Part shown: in pieces, positions 39,743 to 54,061 of the stretch | Layout of the letters: every line of letters begins with the position of its first letter | Position numbering within the stretch: position 1 is the stretch's first letter | Origin: Mixophyes australis | Lineage: Eukaryota; Chordata; Amphibia; Anura; Limnodynastidae | DNA: 64,000 nt | Direction: 5' to 3' | NCBI GenBank assembly: GCA_036250195.1 | Contig: JAVHZZ010000074.1 | Location: 124,001 to 188,000 of the forward strand | Made by a program: the position numbers and the translations under genes | The notes under the pieces: generated by a model | Database searches by the model: none | What the model saw: the letters and a program-made list of their open reading frames with translations, nothing else | What the model was told of the DNA's origin: nothing

Positions 39743-40816
39743 CGCAAAAGATAGTCATTTCTTCATTGCCGTCCAAAAACAAGGCTTTTTTACACTCCTG
39801 TCTCCCTTTCTCTTGGAAACAATGACTAACATCAATCCTTTTACATAATTCTTGTTTCTCATGACATTTCTAACATTGCCCACAATTATCAACTTTCTAA
39901 GTCTTTCTGAGCAAGAGAAATCGCAAAAGACAGTCATTTCTTCATTGCCGTCCAAAAACAACGCTTTTTTACACTCCTGTCTCCCTTTCTCTTGGAAACA
40001 ATGACTTACATCAATCCTTTTACATAATTCTTGTTTCTCATGACATTTCTAACATTGCCCACAATTATCAAATTTCTAAGTCTTTCTGAGCAAGAGAAAT
40101 CGCAAAAGATAGTCATTTCTTCATTGCCGTCCAAAAACAAGGCTTTTTTACACTCCTGTCTCCCTTTCTCTTGGAAACAATGACTAACATCAATCCTTTT
40201 ACATAATTCTTGTTTCTCATGACATTTCTAACATTGCCCACAATTATCAACTTTCTAAGTCTTTCTGAGCAAGAGAAATCGCAAAAGATAGTCCTTTCTT
40301 CATTGCCGTCCAAAAACAAGGCTTTTTTACACTCCTGTCTCCCTTTCTCTTGGAAACAATGACTTACATCAATCCTTTTACATAATTCTTGTTTCTCATG
40401 ACATTTCTAACATTGCCCACAATTATCAACTTTCTAAGTCTTTCTGAGCAAGAGAAATCGCAAAAGATAGTAATTTCTTCATTGCCGTCCAAAAACAATG
40501 CTTTTTTACACTCCTGTCTCCCTTTCTCTTGGAAACAATGACTTACATCAATCCTTTTACATAATTCTTGTTTCTCATGACATTTCTAACATTGCCCACA
40601 ATTATCAACTTTCTAAGTCTTTCTGAGCAAGAGAAATCGCAAAAGATAGTCATTTCTTCATTGCCGTCCAAAAACAAGGCTTTTTTACACTCCTGTCTCC
40701 CTTTCTCTTGGAAACAATGACTAACATCTATCCTTTTACATAATTCTTGTTTCTCATGACATTTCTAACATTGCCCACAATTATCAACTTTCTAAGTCTT
40801 TCTGATCAAGAAAAAT
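39743..40816. repeat. 6-monomer shortened copy of the preceding block
   Basis: This repeats the start of the 8-monomer block but has only one GTCCTTTC monomer (about 40294) and one monomer before the terminal TGATCA junction. The p41 T monomer carries GTAATTTC near 40471. A third start of the series follows at 40817. Private ATCTATCC lies near 40728. Confidence 0.75.
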
Positions 40817-41353
40817 CGCAAAAGATAGTCATTTCTTCATTGCCGTCCAAAAACAAGGCTTTTTTACACTCCTGTCTCCCTTTCTCTTGGAAACAATGAC
40901 TAACATCAATCCTTTTACATAATTCTTGTTTCTCATGACATTTCTAACATTGCCCACAATTATCAACTTTCTAAGTCTTTCTGAGCAAGAGAAATCGCAA
41001 AAGACAGTCATTTCTTCATTGCCGTCCAAAAACAACGCTTTTTTACACTCCTGTCTCCCTTTCTCTTGGAAACAATGACTTACATCAATCCTTTTACATA
41101 ATTCTTGTTTCTCATGACATTTCTAACATTGCCCACAATTATCAAATTTCTAAGTCTTTCTGAGCAAGAGAAATCGCAAAAGATAGTCATTTCTTCATTG
41201 CCGTCCAAAAACAAGGCTTTTTTACACTCCTGTCTCCCTTTCTCTTGGAAACAATGACTAACATCAATCCTTTTACATAATTCTTGTTTCTCATGACATT
41301 TCTAACATTGCCCACAATTATCAACTTTCTAAGTCTTTCTGAGCAAGAGAAAT

Positions 41354-41531
41354 CGCAAAAGATAGTCATTTCTTCATTGCCGTCCAAAAACAAGGCTTTT
41401 TTACACTCCTGTCTCCCTTTCTCTTGGAAACAATGACTAACATCAATCCTTTTACATAATTCTTGTTTCTCATGACATTTCTAACATTGCCCAAATTATC
41501 AACTTTCTAAGTCTTTCTGAGCAAGAGAAAT
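41354..41531. repeat. 178-bp monomer with one-base deletion
   Basis: The usual GCCCACAATT reads GCCCAAATT around 41490-41497, so the C at p141 is missing. This is the only shortened monomer that I found in the window. Confidence 0.9.
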
Positions 41532-43057
41532 CGCAAAAGATAGTCATTTCTTCATTGCCGTCCAAAAACAAGGCTTTTTTACACTCCTGTCTCCCTTTCT
41601 CTTGGAAACAATGACTTACATCAATCCTTTTACATAATTCTTGTTTCTCATGACATTTCTAACATTGCCCACAATTATCAACTTTCTAAGTCTTTCTGAG
41701 CAAGAGAAATCGCAAAAGATAGTCATTTCTTCATTGCCGTCCAAAAACAAGGCTTTTTTACACTCCTGTCTCCCTTTCTCTTGGAAACAATGACTTACAT
41801 CAATCCTTTTACATAATTCTTGTTTCTCATGACATTTCTAACATTGCCCACAATTCTCAACTTTCTAAGTCTTTCTGAGCAAGAGAAATCGCAAAAGATA
41901 GTCATTTCTTCATTGCCGTCTAAAAACAAGGCTTTTTTACACTCCTGTCTCCCTTTCTCTTGGAAACAATGACTAACATCAATCCTTTTACATAATTCTT
42001 GTTTCTCATGACATTTCTAACATTGCCCACAATTATCAACTTTCTAAGTCTTTCTGAGCAAGAGAAATCGCAAAAGATAGTCATTTCTTCATTGCCGTCC
42101 AAAAACAAGGCTTTTTTACACTCCTGTCTCCCTTTCTCTTGGAAACAATGACTTACATCAATCCTTTTACATAATTCTTGTTTCTCATGACATTTCTAAC
42201 ATTGCCCACAATTATCAACTTTCTAAGTCTTTCTGAGCAAGAGAAATCGCAAAAGATAGTCATTTCTTCATTGCCGTCCAAAAACAAGGCTTTTTTACAC
42301 TCCTGTCTCCCTTTCTCTTGGAAACAATGACTAACATCAATCCTTTTACATAATTCTTGTTTCTCATGACATTTCTAACATTGCCCACAATTATCAACTT
42401 TCTAAGTCTTTCTGAGCAAGAGAAATCGCAAAAGACAGTCATTTCTTCATTGCCGTCCAAAAACAACGCTTTTTTACACTCCTGTCTCCCTTTCTCTTGG
42501 AAACAATGACTTACATCAATCCTTTTACATAATTCTTGTTTCTCATGACATTTCTAACATTGCCCACAATTATCAAATTTCTAAGTCTTTCTGAGCAAGA
42601 GAAATCGCAAAAGATAGTCATTTCTTCATTGCCGTCCAAAAACAAGGCTTTTTTACACTCCTGTCTCCCTTTCTCTTGGAAACAATGACTAACATCAATC
42701 CTTTTACATAATTCTTGTTTCTCATGACATTTCTAACATTGCCCACAATTATCAAATTTCTAAGTCTTTCTGAGCAAGAGAAATCGCAAAAGATAGTCAT
42801 TTCTTCATTGCCGTCCAAAAACAAGGCTTTTTTACACTCCTGTCTCCCTTTCTCTTGGAAACAATGACTAACATCAATCCTTTTACATAATTCTTGTTTC
42901 TCATGACATTTCTAACATTGCCCACAATTATCAAATTTCTAAGTCTTTCTGAGCAAGAGAAATCGCAAAAGATAGTCATTTCTTCATTGCCGTCCAAAAA
43001 CAAGGCTTTTTTACACTCCTGTCTCCCTTTCTCTTGGAAACAATGACTAACATCAGT
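41532..43057. repeat. Monomeric stretch without clear long-range partner
   Basis: Between the 38-41 kb blocks and the 72-mer block the array is a run of near-consensus monomers for which I found no large-scale partner. Local marks are AATTCTCAAC near 41856 and GTCTAAAAAC near 41921. Adjacent monomers at 42606 and 42785 are alike, both with p86 A and p151 A, which suggests single-monomer duplication. The first p93 G (ATCAGTCC) of the window appears near 43056 and marks entry to the right-hand domain. Confidence 0.65.
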
Positions 43058-44130
43058 CCTTTTACATAATTCTTGTTTCTCATGACATTTCTAACATTGC
43101 CCACAATTATCAACTTTCTAAGTCTTTCTGAGCAAGAGAAATCGCAAAAGATAGTCATTTCTTCATTGCCGTCCAAAAACAAGGCTTTTTTACACTCCTG
43201 TCTCCCTTTCTCTTGGAAACAATGACTAACATCAATCCTTTTACATAATTCTTGTTTCTCATGACATTTCTAACAATGCCCACAATTATCAACTTTCTAA
43301 GTCTTTCTGAGCAAGAGAAATCGCAAAAGATAGTCATTTCTTCATTGCCGTCCAAAAACAAGGCTTTTTTACACTCCTGTCTCCCTGTCTCTTGGAAACA
43401 ATGACTTACATCAATCCTTTTACATAATTCTTGTTTCTCATGACATTTCTAACATTGCCCACAATTATCAACTTTCTAAGTCTTTCTGATCAAGAAAAAT
43501 CGCAAAACATAGTCATTTCTTCATTGCCGTCCAAAAACAAGGCTTTTTTACACTCCTGTCTCACTTTCTCTTGGAAACAATGACTAACATCAATCCTTTT
43601 ACATAATTCTTGTTTCTCATGACATTTCTAACATTGCCCACAATTATCAACTTTCTAAGTCTTTCTGAGCAAGAGAAATCGCAAAAGATAGTCATTTCTT
43701 CATTGCCGTCCAAAAACAACGCTTTTTTACACTCCTGTCTCCCTTTCTCTTGGAAACAATGACTTACATCAATCCTTTTACATAATTCTTGTTTCTCATG
43801 ACATTTCTAACATTGCCCACAATTATCAAATTTCTAAGTCTTTCTGAGCAAGAGAAATCGCAAAAGATAGTCATTTCTTCATTGCCGTCCAAAAACAATG
43901 CTTTTTTACACTCCTGTCTCCCTTTCTCTTGGAAACAATGACTAACATCAATCCTTTTACATAATTCTTGTTTCTCATGACATTTCTAACATTGCCCACA
44001 ATTATCAACTTTCTAAGTCTTTCTGAGCAAGAGAAATCGCAAAAGATAGTCATTTCTTCATTGCCGTCCAAAAACAAGGCTTTTTTACACTCCTGTCTCC
44101 CTTTCTCTTGGAAACAATGACTTACATCAA

Positions 44131-46994
44131 TCCTTTTACATAATTCTTGTTTCTCATGACATTTCTAACATTGCCCACAATTATCAACTTTCTAAGTCTT
44201 TCTGAGCAAGAGAAATCGCAAAAGATAGTCATTTCTTCATTGCCGTCCAAAAACAAGGCTTTTTTACACTCCTGTCTCCCTTTCTCTTGGAAACAATGAC
44301 TAACATCAATCCTTTTACATAATTCTTGTTTCTCATGACATTTCTAACATTGCCCACAATTATCAACTTTCTAAGTCTTTCTGATCAAGAAAAATCGCAA
44401 AACATAGTCATTTCTTCATTGCCGTCCAAAAACAAGGCTTTTTTACACTCCTGTCTCACTTTCTCTTGGAAACAATGACTTACATCAATCCTTTTACATA
44501 ATTCTTGTTTCTCATGACATTTCTAACATTGCCCACAATTACCAAATTTCTAAGTCTTTCTGAGCAAGAGAAATCGCAAAAGATAGTCATTTCTTCATTG
44601 CCGTCCAAAAACAAGGCTTTTTTACACTCCTGTCTCCCTTTCTCTTGGAAACAATGACTAACATCAATCCTTTTACATAATTCTTGTTTCTCATGACATT
44701 TCTAACATTGCCCACAATTATCAACTTTCTAAGTCTTTCTGAGCAAGAGAAATCGCAAAAGATAGTCATTTCTTCATTGCCGTCCAAAAACAAGGCTTTT
44801 TTACACTCCTGTCTCCCTTTCTCTTGGAAACAATGACTTACATCAATCCTTTTACATAATTCTTTTTTCTCATGACATTTCTAACATTGCCCACAATTAT
44901 CAACTTTCTAAGTCTTTCTGAGCAAGAGAAATCGCAAAAGATAGTCATTTCTTCATTGCCGTCCAAAAACAACGCTTTTTTACACTCCTGTCTCCCTTTC
45001 TCTTGGAAACAATGACTTACATCAATCCTTTTACATAATTCTTGTTTCTCATGACATTTCTAACATTGCCCACAATTATCAACTTTCTAAGTCTTTCTGA
45101 GCAAGAGAAATCGCAAAAGATAGTCATTTCTTCATTGCCGTCCAAAAACTAGGCTTTTTTACACTCCTGTCTCCCTGTCTCTTGGAAACAATGACTTACA
45201 TCAGTCCTTTTACATAATTCTTGTTTCTCATGACATTTCTAACATTGCCCACAATTATCAACTTTCTAAGTCTTTCTGATCAAGAAAAATCGCAAAACAT
45301 AGTCATTTCTTCATTGCCGTCCAAAAACAAGGCTTTTTTACACTCCTGTCTCACTTTCTCTTGGAAACAATGACTTACATCAATCCTTTTACATAATTCT
45401 TGTTTCTCATGACATTTCTAACATTGCCCACAATTATCAAATTTCTAAGTCTTTCTGAGCAAGAGAAATCGCAAAAGATAGTCATTTCTTCATTGCCGTC
45501 CAAAAACAAGGCTTTTTTACACTCCTGTCTCCCTTTCTCTTGGAAACAATGACTAACATCAATCCTTTTACATAATTCTTGTTTCTCATGACATTTCTAA
45601 CATTGCCCACAATTATCAACTTTCTAAGTCTTTCTGAGCAAGAGAAATCGCAAAAGATAGTCATTTCTTCATTGCCGTCCAAAAACAAGGCTTTTTTACA
45701 CTCCTGTCTCCCTTTCTCTTGGAAACAATGACTTACATCAATCCTTTTACATAATTCTTGTTTCTCATGACATTTCTAACATTGCCCACAATTATCAACT
45801 TTCTAAGTCTTTCTGAGCAAGAGAAATCGCAAAAGATAGTCATTTCTTCATTGCCGTCCAAAAACAAGGCTTTTTTACACTCCTGTCTCCCTTTCTCTTG
45901 GAAACAATGACTTACATCAATCCTTTTACATAATTCTTGTTTCTCATGACATTTCTAACATTGCCCACAATTATCAACTTTCTAAGTCTTTCTGAGCAAG
46001 AGAAATCGCAAAAGATAGTCATTTCTTCATTGCCGTCCAAAAACAAGGCTTTTTTACACTCCTGTCTCCCTTTCTCTTGGAAACAATGACTAACATCAAT
46101 CCTTTTACATAATTCTTGTTTCTCATGACATTTCTAACATTGCCCACAATTATCAACTTTCTAAGTCTTTCTGATCAAGAAAAATCGCAAAACATAGTCA
46201 TTTCTTCATTGCCGTCCAAAAACAAGGCTTTTTTACACTCCTGTCTCACTTTCTCTTGGAAACAATGACTAACATCAATCCTTTTACATAATTCTTGTTT
46301 CTCATGACATTTCTAACATTGCCCACAATTATCAACTTTCTAAGTCTTTCTGAGCAAGAGAAATCGCAAAAGATAGTCATTTCTTCATTGCCGTCCAAAA
46401 ACAAGGCTTTTTTACACTCCTGTCTCCCTTTCTCTTGGAAACAATGACTAACATCAGTCCTTTTACATAATTCTTGTTTCTCATGACATTTCTAACATTG
46501 CCCACAATTATCAACTTTCTAAGTCTTTCTGAGCAAGAGAAATCGCAAAAGATAGTCATTTCTTCATTGCCGTCCAAAAACAAGGCTTTTTTACACTCCT
46601 GTCTCCCTTTCTCTTGGAAACAATGACTAACATCAATCCTTTTACATAATTCTTGTTTCTCATGACATTTCTAACATTGCCCACAATTATCAACTTTCTA
46701 AGTCTTTCTGATCAAGAAAAATCGCAAAACATAGTCATTTCTTCATTGCCGTCCAAAAACAAGGCTTTTTTACACTCCTGTCTCACTTTCTCTTGGAAAC
46801 AATGACTAACATCAATCCTTTTACATAATTCTTGTTTCTCATGACATTTCTAACATTGCCCACAATTATCAACTTTCTAAGTCTTTCTGAGCAAGAGAAA
46901 TCGCAAAAGATAGTCATTTCTTCATTGCCGTCCAAAAACAAGGCTTTTTTACACTCCTGTCTCCCTTTCTCTTGGAAACAATGACTAACATCAG
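44131..46994. repeat. 16-monomer (2864 bp) repeat, block A copy 1
   Basis: ATTACCAAA at 44542 and AAACTAGGC at 45150 recur exactly 2864 bp on, at 47406 and 48014. The last mismatch before the homologous stretch is p93 of the monomer at 44038, which is A here and G in the partner. Its 3' part contains two identical 3-monomer units of 537 bp, beginning at 46186 and 46723. Confidence 0.83.
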
Positions 46995-48776
46995 TCCTTT
47001 TACATAATTCTTGTTTCTCATGACATTTCTAACATTGCCCACAATTATCAACTTTCTAAGTCTTTCTGAGCAAGAGAAATCGCAAAAGATAGTCATTTCT
47101 TCATTGCCGTCCAAAAACAAGGCTTTTTTACACTCCTGTCTCCCTTTCTCTTGGAAACAATGACTAACATCAATCCTTTTACATAATTCTTGTTTCTCAT
47201 GACATTTCTAACATTGCCCACAATTATCAACTTTCTAAGTCTTTCTGATCAAGAAAAATCGCAAAACATAGTCATTTCTTCATTGCCGTCCAAAAACAAG
47301 GCTTTTTTACACTCCTGTCTCACTTTCTCTTGGAAACAATGACTTACATCAATCCTTTTACATAATTCTTGTTTCTCATGACATTTCTAACATTGCCCAC
47401 AATTACCAAATTTCTAAGTCTTTCTGAGCAAGAGAAATCGCAAAAGATAGTCATTTCTTCATTGCCGTCCAAAAACAAGGCTTTTTTACACTCCTGTCTC
47501 CCTTTCTCTTGGAAACAATGACTAACATCAATCCTTTTACATAATTCTTGTTTCTCATGACATTTCTAACATTGCCCACAATTATCAACTTTCTAAGTCT
47601 TTCTGAGCAAGAGAAATCGCAAAAGATAGTCATTTCTTCATTGCCGTCCAAAAACAAGGCTTTTTTACACTCCTGTCTCCCTTTCTCTTGGAAACAATGA
47701 CTTACATCAATCCTTTTACATAATTCTTTTTTCTCATGACATTTCTAACATTGCCCACAATTATCAACTTTCTAAGTCTTTCTGAGCAAGAGAAATCGCA
47801 AAAGATAGTCATTTCTTCATTGCCGTCCAAAAACAACGCTTTTTTACACTCCTGTCTCCCTTTCTCTTGGAAACAATGACTTACATCAATCCTTTTACAT
47901 AATTCTTGTTTCTCATGACATTTCTAACATTGCCCACAATTATCAACTTTCTAAGTCTTTCTGAGCAAGAGAAATCGCAAAAGATAGTCATTTCTTCATT
48001 GCCGTCCAAAAACTAGGCTTTTTTACACTCCTGTCTCCCTGTCTCTTGGAAACAATGACTTACATCAGTCCTTTTACATAATTCTTGTTTCTCATGACAT
48101 TTCTAACATTGCCCACAATTATCAACTTTCTAAGTCTTTCTGATCAAGAAAAATCGCAAAACATAGTCATTTCTTCATTGCCGTCCAAAAACAAGGCTTT
48201 TTTACACTCCTGTCTCACTTTCTCTTGGAAACAATGACTTACATCAATCCTTTTACATAATTCTTGTTTCTCATGACATTTCTAACATTGCCCACAATTA
48301 TCAAATTTCTAAGTCTTTCTGAGCAAGAGAAATCGCAAAAGATAGTCATTTCTTCATTGCCGTCCAAAAACAAGGCTTTTTTACACTCCTGTCTCCCTTT
48401 CTCTTGGAAACAATGACTAACATCAATCCTTTTACATAATTCTTGTTTCTCATGACATTTCTAACATTGCCCACAATTATCAACTTTCTAAGTCTTTCTG
48501 AGCAAGAGAAATCGCAAAAGATAGTCATTTCTTCATTGCCGTCCAAAAACAAGGCTTTTTTACACTCCTGTCTCCCTTTCTCTTGGAAACAATGACTTAC
48601 ATCAATCCTTTTACATAATTCTTGTTTCTCATGACATTTCTAACATTGCCCACAATTATCAACTTTCTAAGTCTTTCTGAGCAAGAGAAATCGCAAAAGA
48701 TAGTCATTTCTTCATTGCCGTCCAAAAACAAGGCTTTTTTACACTCCTGTCTCCCTTTCTCTTGGAAACAATGACT
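46995..48776. repeat. 16-monomer repeat, block A copy 2 (partial)
   Basis: Homology to the preceding copy continues for about ten monomers and stops at p86 of the monomer starting at 48692, which is A here and T in the partner. Confidence 0.8.
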
Positions 48777-50575
48777 AACATCAATCCTTTTACATAATTC
48801 TTGTTTCTCATGACATTTCTAACATTGCCCACAATTATCAACTTTCTAAGTCTTTCTGAGCAAGAGAAATCGCAAAAGATAGTCATTTCTTCATTGCCGT
48901 CCAAAAACAAGGCTTTTTTACACTCCTGTCTCCCTTTCTCTTGGAAACAATGACTTACATCAATCCTTTTACATAATTCTTGTTTCTCATGACATTTCTA
49001 ACATTGCCCACAATTATCAACTTTCTAAGTCTTTCTGAGCAAGAGAAATCGCAAAAGATAGTCATTTCTTCATTGCCGTCCAAAAACAAGGCTTTTTTAC
49101 ACTCCTGTCTCCCTTTCTCTTGGAAACAATGACTAACATCAATCCTTTTACATAATTCTTGTTTCTCATGACATTTCTAACAATGCCCACAATTATCAAC
49201 TTTCTAAGTCTTTCTGAGCAAGAGAAATCGCAAAAGATAGTCATTTCTTCATTGCCGTCCAAAAACAAGGCTTTTTTACACTCCTGTCTCCCTGTCTCTT
49301 GGAAACAATGACTTACATCAGTCCTTTTACATAATTCTTGTTTCTCATGACATTTCTAACATTGCCCACAATTATCAACTTTCTAAGTCTTTCTGATCAA
49401 GAAAAATCGCAAAACATAGTCATTTCTTCATTGCCGTCCAAAAACAAGGCTTTTTTACACTCCTGTCTCACTTTCTCTTGGAAACAATGACTAACATCAA
49501 TCCTTTTACATAATTCTTGTTTCTCATGACATTTCTAACATTGCCCACAATTATCAACTTTCTAAGTCTTTCTGAGCAAGAGAAATCGCAAAAGATAGTC
49601 ATTTCTTCATTGCCGTCCAAAAACAAGGCTTTTTTACACTCCTGTCTCCCTTTCTCTTGGAAACAATGACTAACATCAATCCTTTTACATAATTCTTGTT
49701 TCTCATGACATTTCTAACATTGCCCACAATTATCAACTTTCTAAGTCTTTCTGAGCAAGAGAAATCGCAAAAGATAGTCATTTCTTCATTGCCGTCCAAA
49801 AACAAGGCTTTTTTACACTCCTGTCTCCCTTTCTCTTGGAAACAATGACTTACATCAATCCTTTTACATAATTCTTTTTTCTCATGACATTTCTAACATT
49901 GCCCACAATTATCAACTTTCTAAGTCTTTCTGAGCAAGAGAAATCGCAAAAGATAGTCATTTCTTCATTGCCGTCCAAAAACAAGGCTTTTTTACACTCC
50001 TGTCTCCCTTTCTCTTGGAAACAATGACTTACATCAATCCTTTTACATAATTCTTGTTTCTCATGACATTTCTAACATTGCCCACAATTATCAACTTTCT
50101 AAGTCTTTCTGAGCAAGAGAAATCGCAAAAGATAGTCATTTCTTCATTGCCGTCCAAAAACAAGGCTTTTTTACACTCCTGTCTCCCTTTCTCTTGGAAA
50201 CAATGACTAACATCAATCCTTTTACATAATTCTTGTTTCTCATGACATTTCTAACATTGCCCACAATTATCAACTTTCTAAGTCTTTCTGATCAAGAAAA
50301 ATCGCAAAACATAGTCATTTCTTCATTGCCGTCCAAAAACAAGGCTTTTTTACACTCCTGTCTCACTTTCTCTTGGAAACAATGACTAACATCAATCCTT
50401 TTACATAATTCTTGTTTCTCATGACATTTCTAACATTGCCCACAATTATCAACTTTCTAAGTCTTTCTGAGCAAGAGAAATCGCAAAAGATAGTCATTTC
50501 TTCATTGCCGTCCAAAAACAAGGCTTTTTTACACTCCTGTCTCCCTTTCTCTTGGAAACAATGACTAACATCAGT
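48607..50575. repeat. 11-monomer (1969 bp) tandem duplication, copy 1
   Basis: AACAATGCCC near 49182, CCCTGTCTC with ATCAGTCC near 49293-49321, CTCACTTTC near 49470 and p112 T near 49876 all recur 1969 bp downstream in the same order. Confidence 0.83.
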
Positions 50576-52544
50576 CCTTTTACATAATTCTTGTTTCTCA
50601 TGACATTTCTAACATTGCCCACAATTATCAACTTTCTAAGTCTTTCTGAGCAAGAGAAATCGCAAAAGATAGTCATTTCTTCATTGCCGTCCAAAAACAA
50701 GGCTTTTTTACACTCCTGTCTCCCTTTCTCTTGGAAACAATGACTAACATCAATCCTTTTACATAATTCTTGTTTCTCATGACATTTCTAACATTGCCCA
50801 CAATTATCAACTTTCTCAGTCTTTCTGAGCAAGAGAAATCGCAAAAGATAGTCATTTCTTCATTGCCGTCCAAAAACAAGGCTTTTTTACACTCCTGTCT
50901 CCCTTTCTCTTGGAAACAATGACTTACATCAATCCTTTTACATAATTCTTGTTTCTCATGACATTTCTAACATTGCCCACAATTATCAACTTTCTAAGTC
51001 TTTCTGAGCAAGAGAAATCGCAAAAGATAGTCATTTCTTCATTGCCGTCCAAAAACAAGGCTTTTTTACACTCCTGTCTCCCTTTCTCTTGGAAACAATG
51101 ACTAACATCAATCCTTTTACATAATTCTTGTTTCTCATGACATTTCTAACAATGCCCACAATTATCAACTTTCTAAGTCTTTCTGAGCAAGAGAAATCGC
51201 AAAAGATAGTCATTTCTTCATTGCCGTCCAAAAACAAGGCTTTTTTACACTCCTGTCTCCCTGTCTCTTGGAAACAATGACTTACATCAGTCCTTTTACA
51301 TAATTCTTGTTTCTCATGACATTTCTAACATTGCCCACAATTATCAACTTTCTAAGTCTTTCTGATCAAGAAAAATCGCAAAACATAGTCATTTCTTCAT
51401 TGCCGTCCAAAAACAAGGCTTTTTTACACTCCTGTCTCACTTTCTCTTGGAAACAATGACTAACATCAATCCTTTTACATAATTCTTGTTTCTCATGACA
51501 TTTCTAACATTGCCCACAATTATCAACTTTCTAAGTCTTTCTGAGCAAGAGAAATCGCAAAAGATAGTCATTTCTTCATTGCCGTCCAAAAACAAGGCTT
51601 TTTTACACTCCTGTCTCCCTTTCTCTTGGAAACAATGACTAACATCAATCCTTTTACATAATTCTTGTTTCTCATGACATTTCTAACATTGCCCACAATT
51701 ATCAACTTTCTAAGTCTTTCTGAGCAAGAGAAATCGCAAAAGATAGTCATTTCTTCATTGCCGTCCAAAAACAAGGCTTTTTTACACTCCTGTCTCCCTT
51801 TCTCTTGGAAACAATGACTTACATCAATCCTTTTACATAATTCTTTTTTCTCATGACATTTCTAACATTGCCCACAATTATCAACTTTCTAAGTCTTTCT
51901 GAGCAAGAGAAATCGCAAAAGATAGTCATTTCTTCATTGCCGTCCAAAAACAAGGCTTTTTTACACTCCTGTCTCCCTTTCTCTTGGAAACAATGACTTA
52001 CATCAATCCTTTTACATAATTCTTGTTTCTCATGACATTTCTAACATTGCCCACAATTATCAACTTTCTAAGTCTTTCTGAGCAAGAGAAATCGCAAAAG
52101 ATAGTCATTTCTTCATTGCCGTCCAAAAACAAGGCTTTTTTACACTCCTGTCTCCCTTTCTCTTGGAAACAATGACTAACATCAATCCTTTTACATAATT
52201 CTTGTTTCTCATGACATTTCTAACATTGCCCACAATTATCAACTTTCTAAGTCTTTCTGATCAAGAAAAATCGCAAAACATAGTCATTTCTTCATTGCCG
52301 TCCAAAAACAAGGCTTTTTTACACTCCTGTCTCACTTTCTCTTGGAAACAATGACTAACATCAATCCTTTTACATAATTCTTGTTTCTCATGACATTTCT
52401 AACATTGCCCACAATTATCAACTTTCTAAGTCTTTCTGAGCAAGAGAAATCGCAAAAGATAGTCATTTCTTCATTGCCGTCCAAAAACAAGGCTTTTTTA
52501 CACTCCTGTCTCCCTTTCTCTTGGAAACAATGACTAACATCAGT
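50576..52544. repeat. 11-monomer (1969 bp) tandem duplication, copy 2
   Basis: This is the second copy, with AACAATGCCC near 51151, CCCTGTCTC near 51262 and p112 T near 51846. A related series returns 13 monomers later, with AACAATGCCC near 53478. A private TTCTCAGTC lies near 50817. Confidence 0.83.
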
Positions 52545-54061
52545 CCTTTTACATAATTCTTGTTTCTCATGACATTTCTAACATTGCCCACAATTATCAA
52601 CTTTCTAAGTCTTTCTGAGCAAGAGAAATCGCAAAAGATAGTCATTTCTTCATTGCCGTCCAAAAACAAGGCTTTTTTACACTCCTGTCTCCCTTTCTCT
52701 TGGAAACAATGACTTACATCAATCCTTTTACATAATTCTTTTTTCTCATGACATTTCTAACATTGCCCACAATTATCAACTTTCTAAGTCTTTCTGAGCA
52801 AGAGAAATCGCAAAAGATAGTCATTTCTTCATTGCCGTCCAAAAACAACGCTTTTTTACACTCCTGTCTCCCTTTCTCTTGGAAACAATGACTTACATCA
52901 ATCCTTTTACATAATTCTTGTTTCTCATGACATTTCTAACATTGCCCACAATTATCAACTTTCTAAGTCTTTCTGAGCAAGAGAAATCGCAAAAGATAGT
53001 CATTTCTTCATTGCCGTCCAAAAACAAGGCTTTTTTACACTCCTGTCTCCCTTTCTCTTGGAAACAATGACTAACATCAATCCTTTTACATAATTCTTGT
53101 TTCTCATGACATTTCTAACATTGCCCACAATTATCAACTTTCTAAGTCTTTCTGAGCAAGAGAAATCGCAAAAGATAGTCATTTCTTCATTGCCGTCCAA
53201 AAACAAGGCTTTTTTACACTCCTGTCTCCCTTTCTCTTGGAAACAATGACTTACATCAATCCTTTTACATAATTCTTGTTTCTCATGACATTTCTAACAT
53301 TGCCCACAATTATCAACTTTCTAAGTCTTTCTGAGCAAGAGAAATCGCAAAAGATAGTCATTTCTTCATTGCCGTCCAAAAACAAGGCTTTTTTACACTC
53401 CTGTCTCCCTTTCTCTTGGAAACAATGACTAACATCAATCCTTTTACATAATTCTTGTTTCTCATGACATTTCTAACAATGCCCACAATTATCAACTTTC
53501 TAAGTCTTTCTGAGCAAGAGAAATCGCAAAAGATAGTCATTTCTTCATTGCCGTCCAAAAACAAGGCTTTTTTACACTCCTGTCTCCCTGTCTCTTGGAA
53601 ACAATGACTTACATCAGTCCTTTTACATAATTCTTGTTTCTCATGACATTTCTAACATTGCCCACAATTATCAACTTTCTAAGTCTTTCTGATCAAGAAA
53701 AATCGCAAAACATAGTCATTTCTTCATTGCCGTCCAAAAACAAGGCTTTTTTACACTCCTGTCTCACTTTCTCTTGGAAACAATGACTAACATCAATCCT
53801 TTTACATAATTCTTGTTTCTCATGACATTTCTAACATTGCCCACAATTATCAACTTTCTAAGTCTTTCTGAGCAAGAGAAATCGCAAAAGATAGTCATTT
53901 CTTCATTGCCGTCCAAAAACAAGGCTTTTTTACACTCCTGTCTCCCTTTCTCTTGGAAACAATGACTAACATCAATCCTTTTACATAATTCTTGTTTCTC
54001 ATGACATTTCTAACATTGCCCACAATTATCAACTTTCTAAGTCTTTCTGAGCAAGAGAAAT

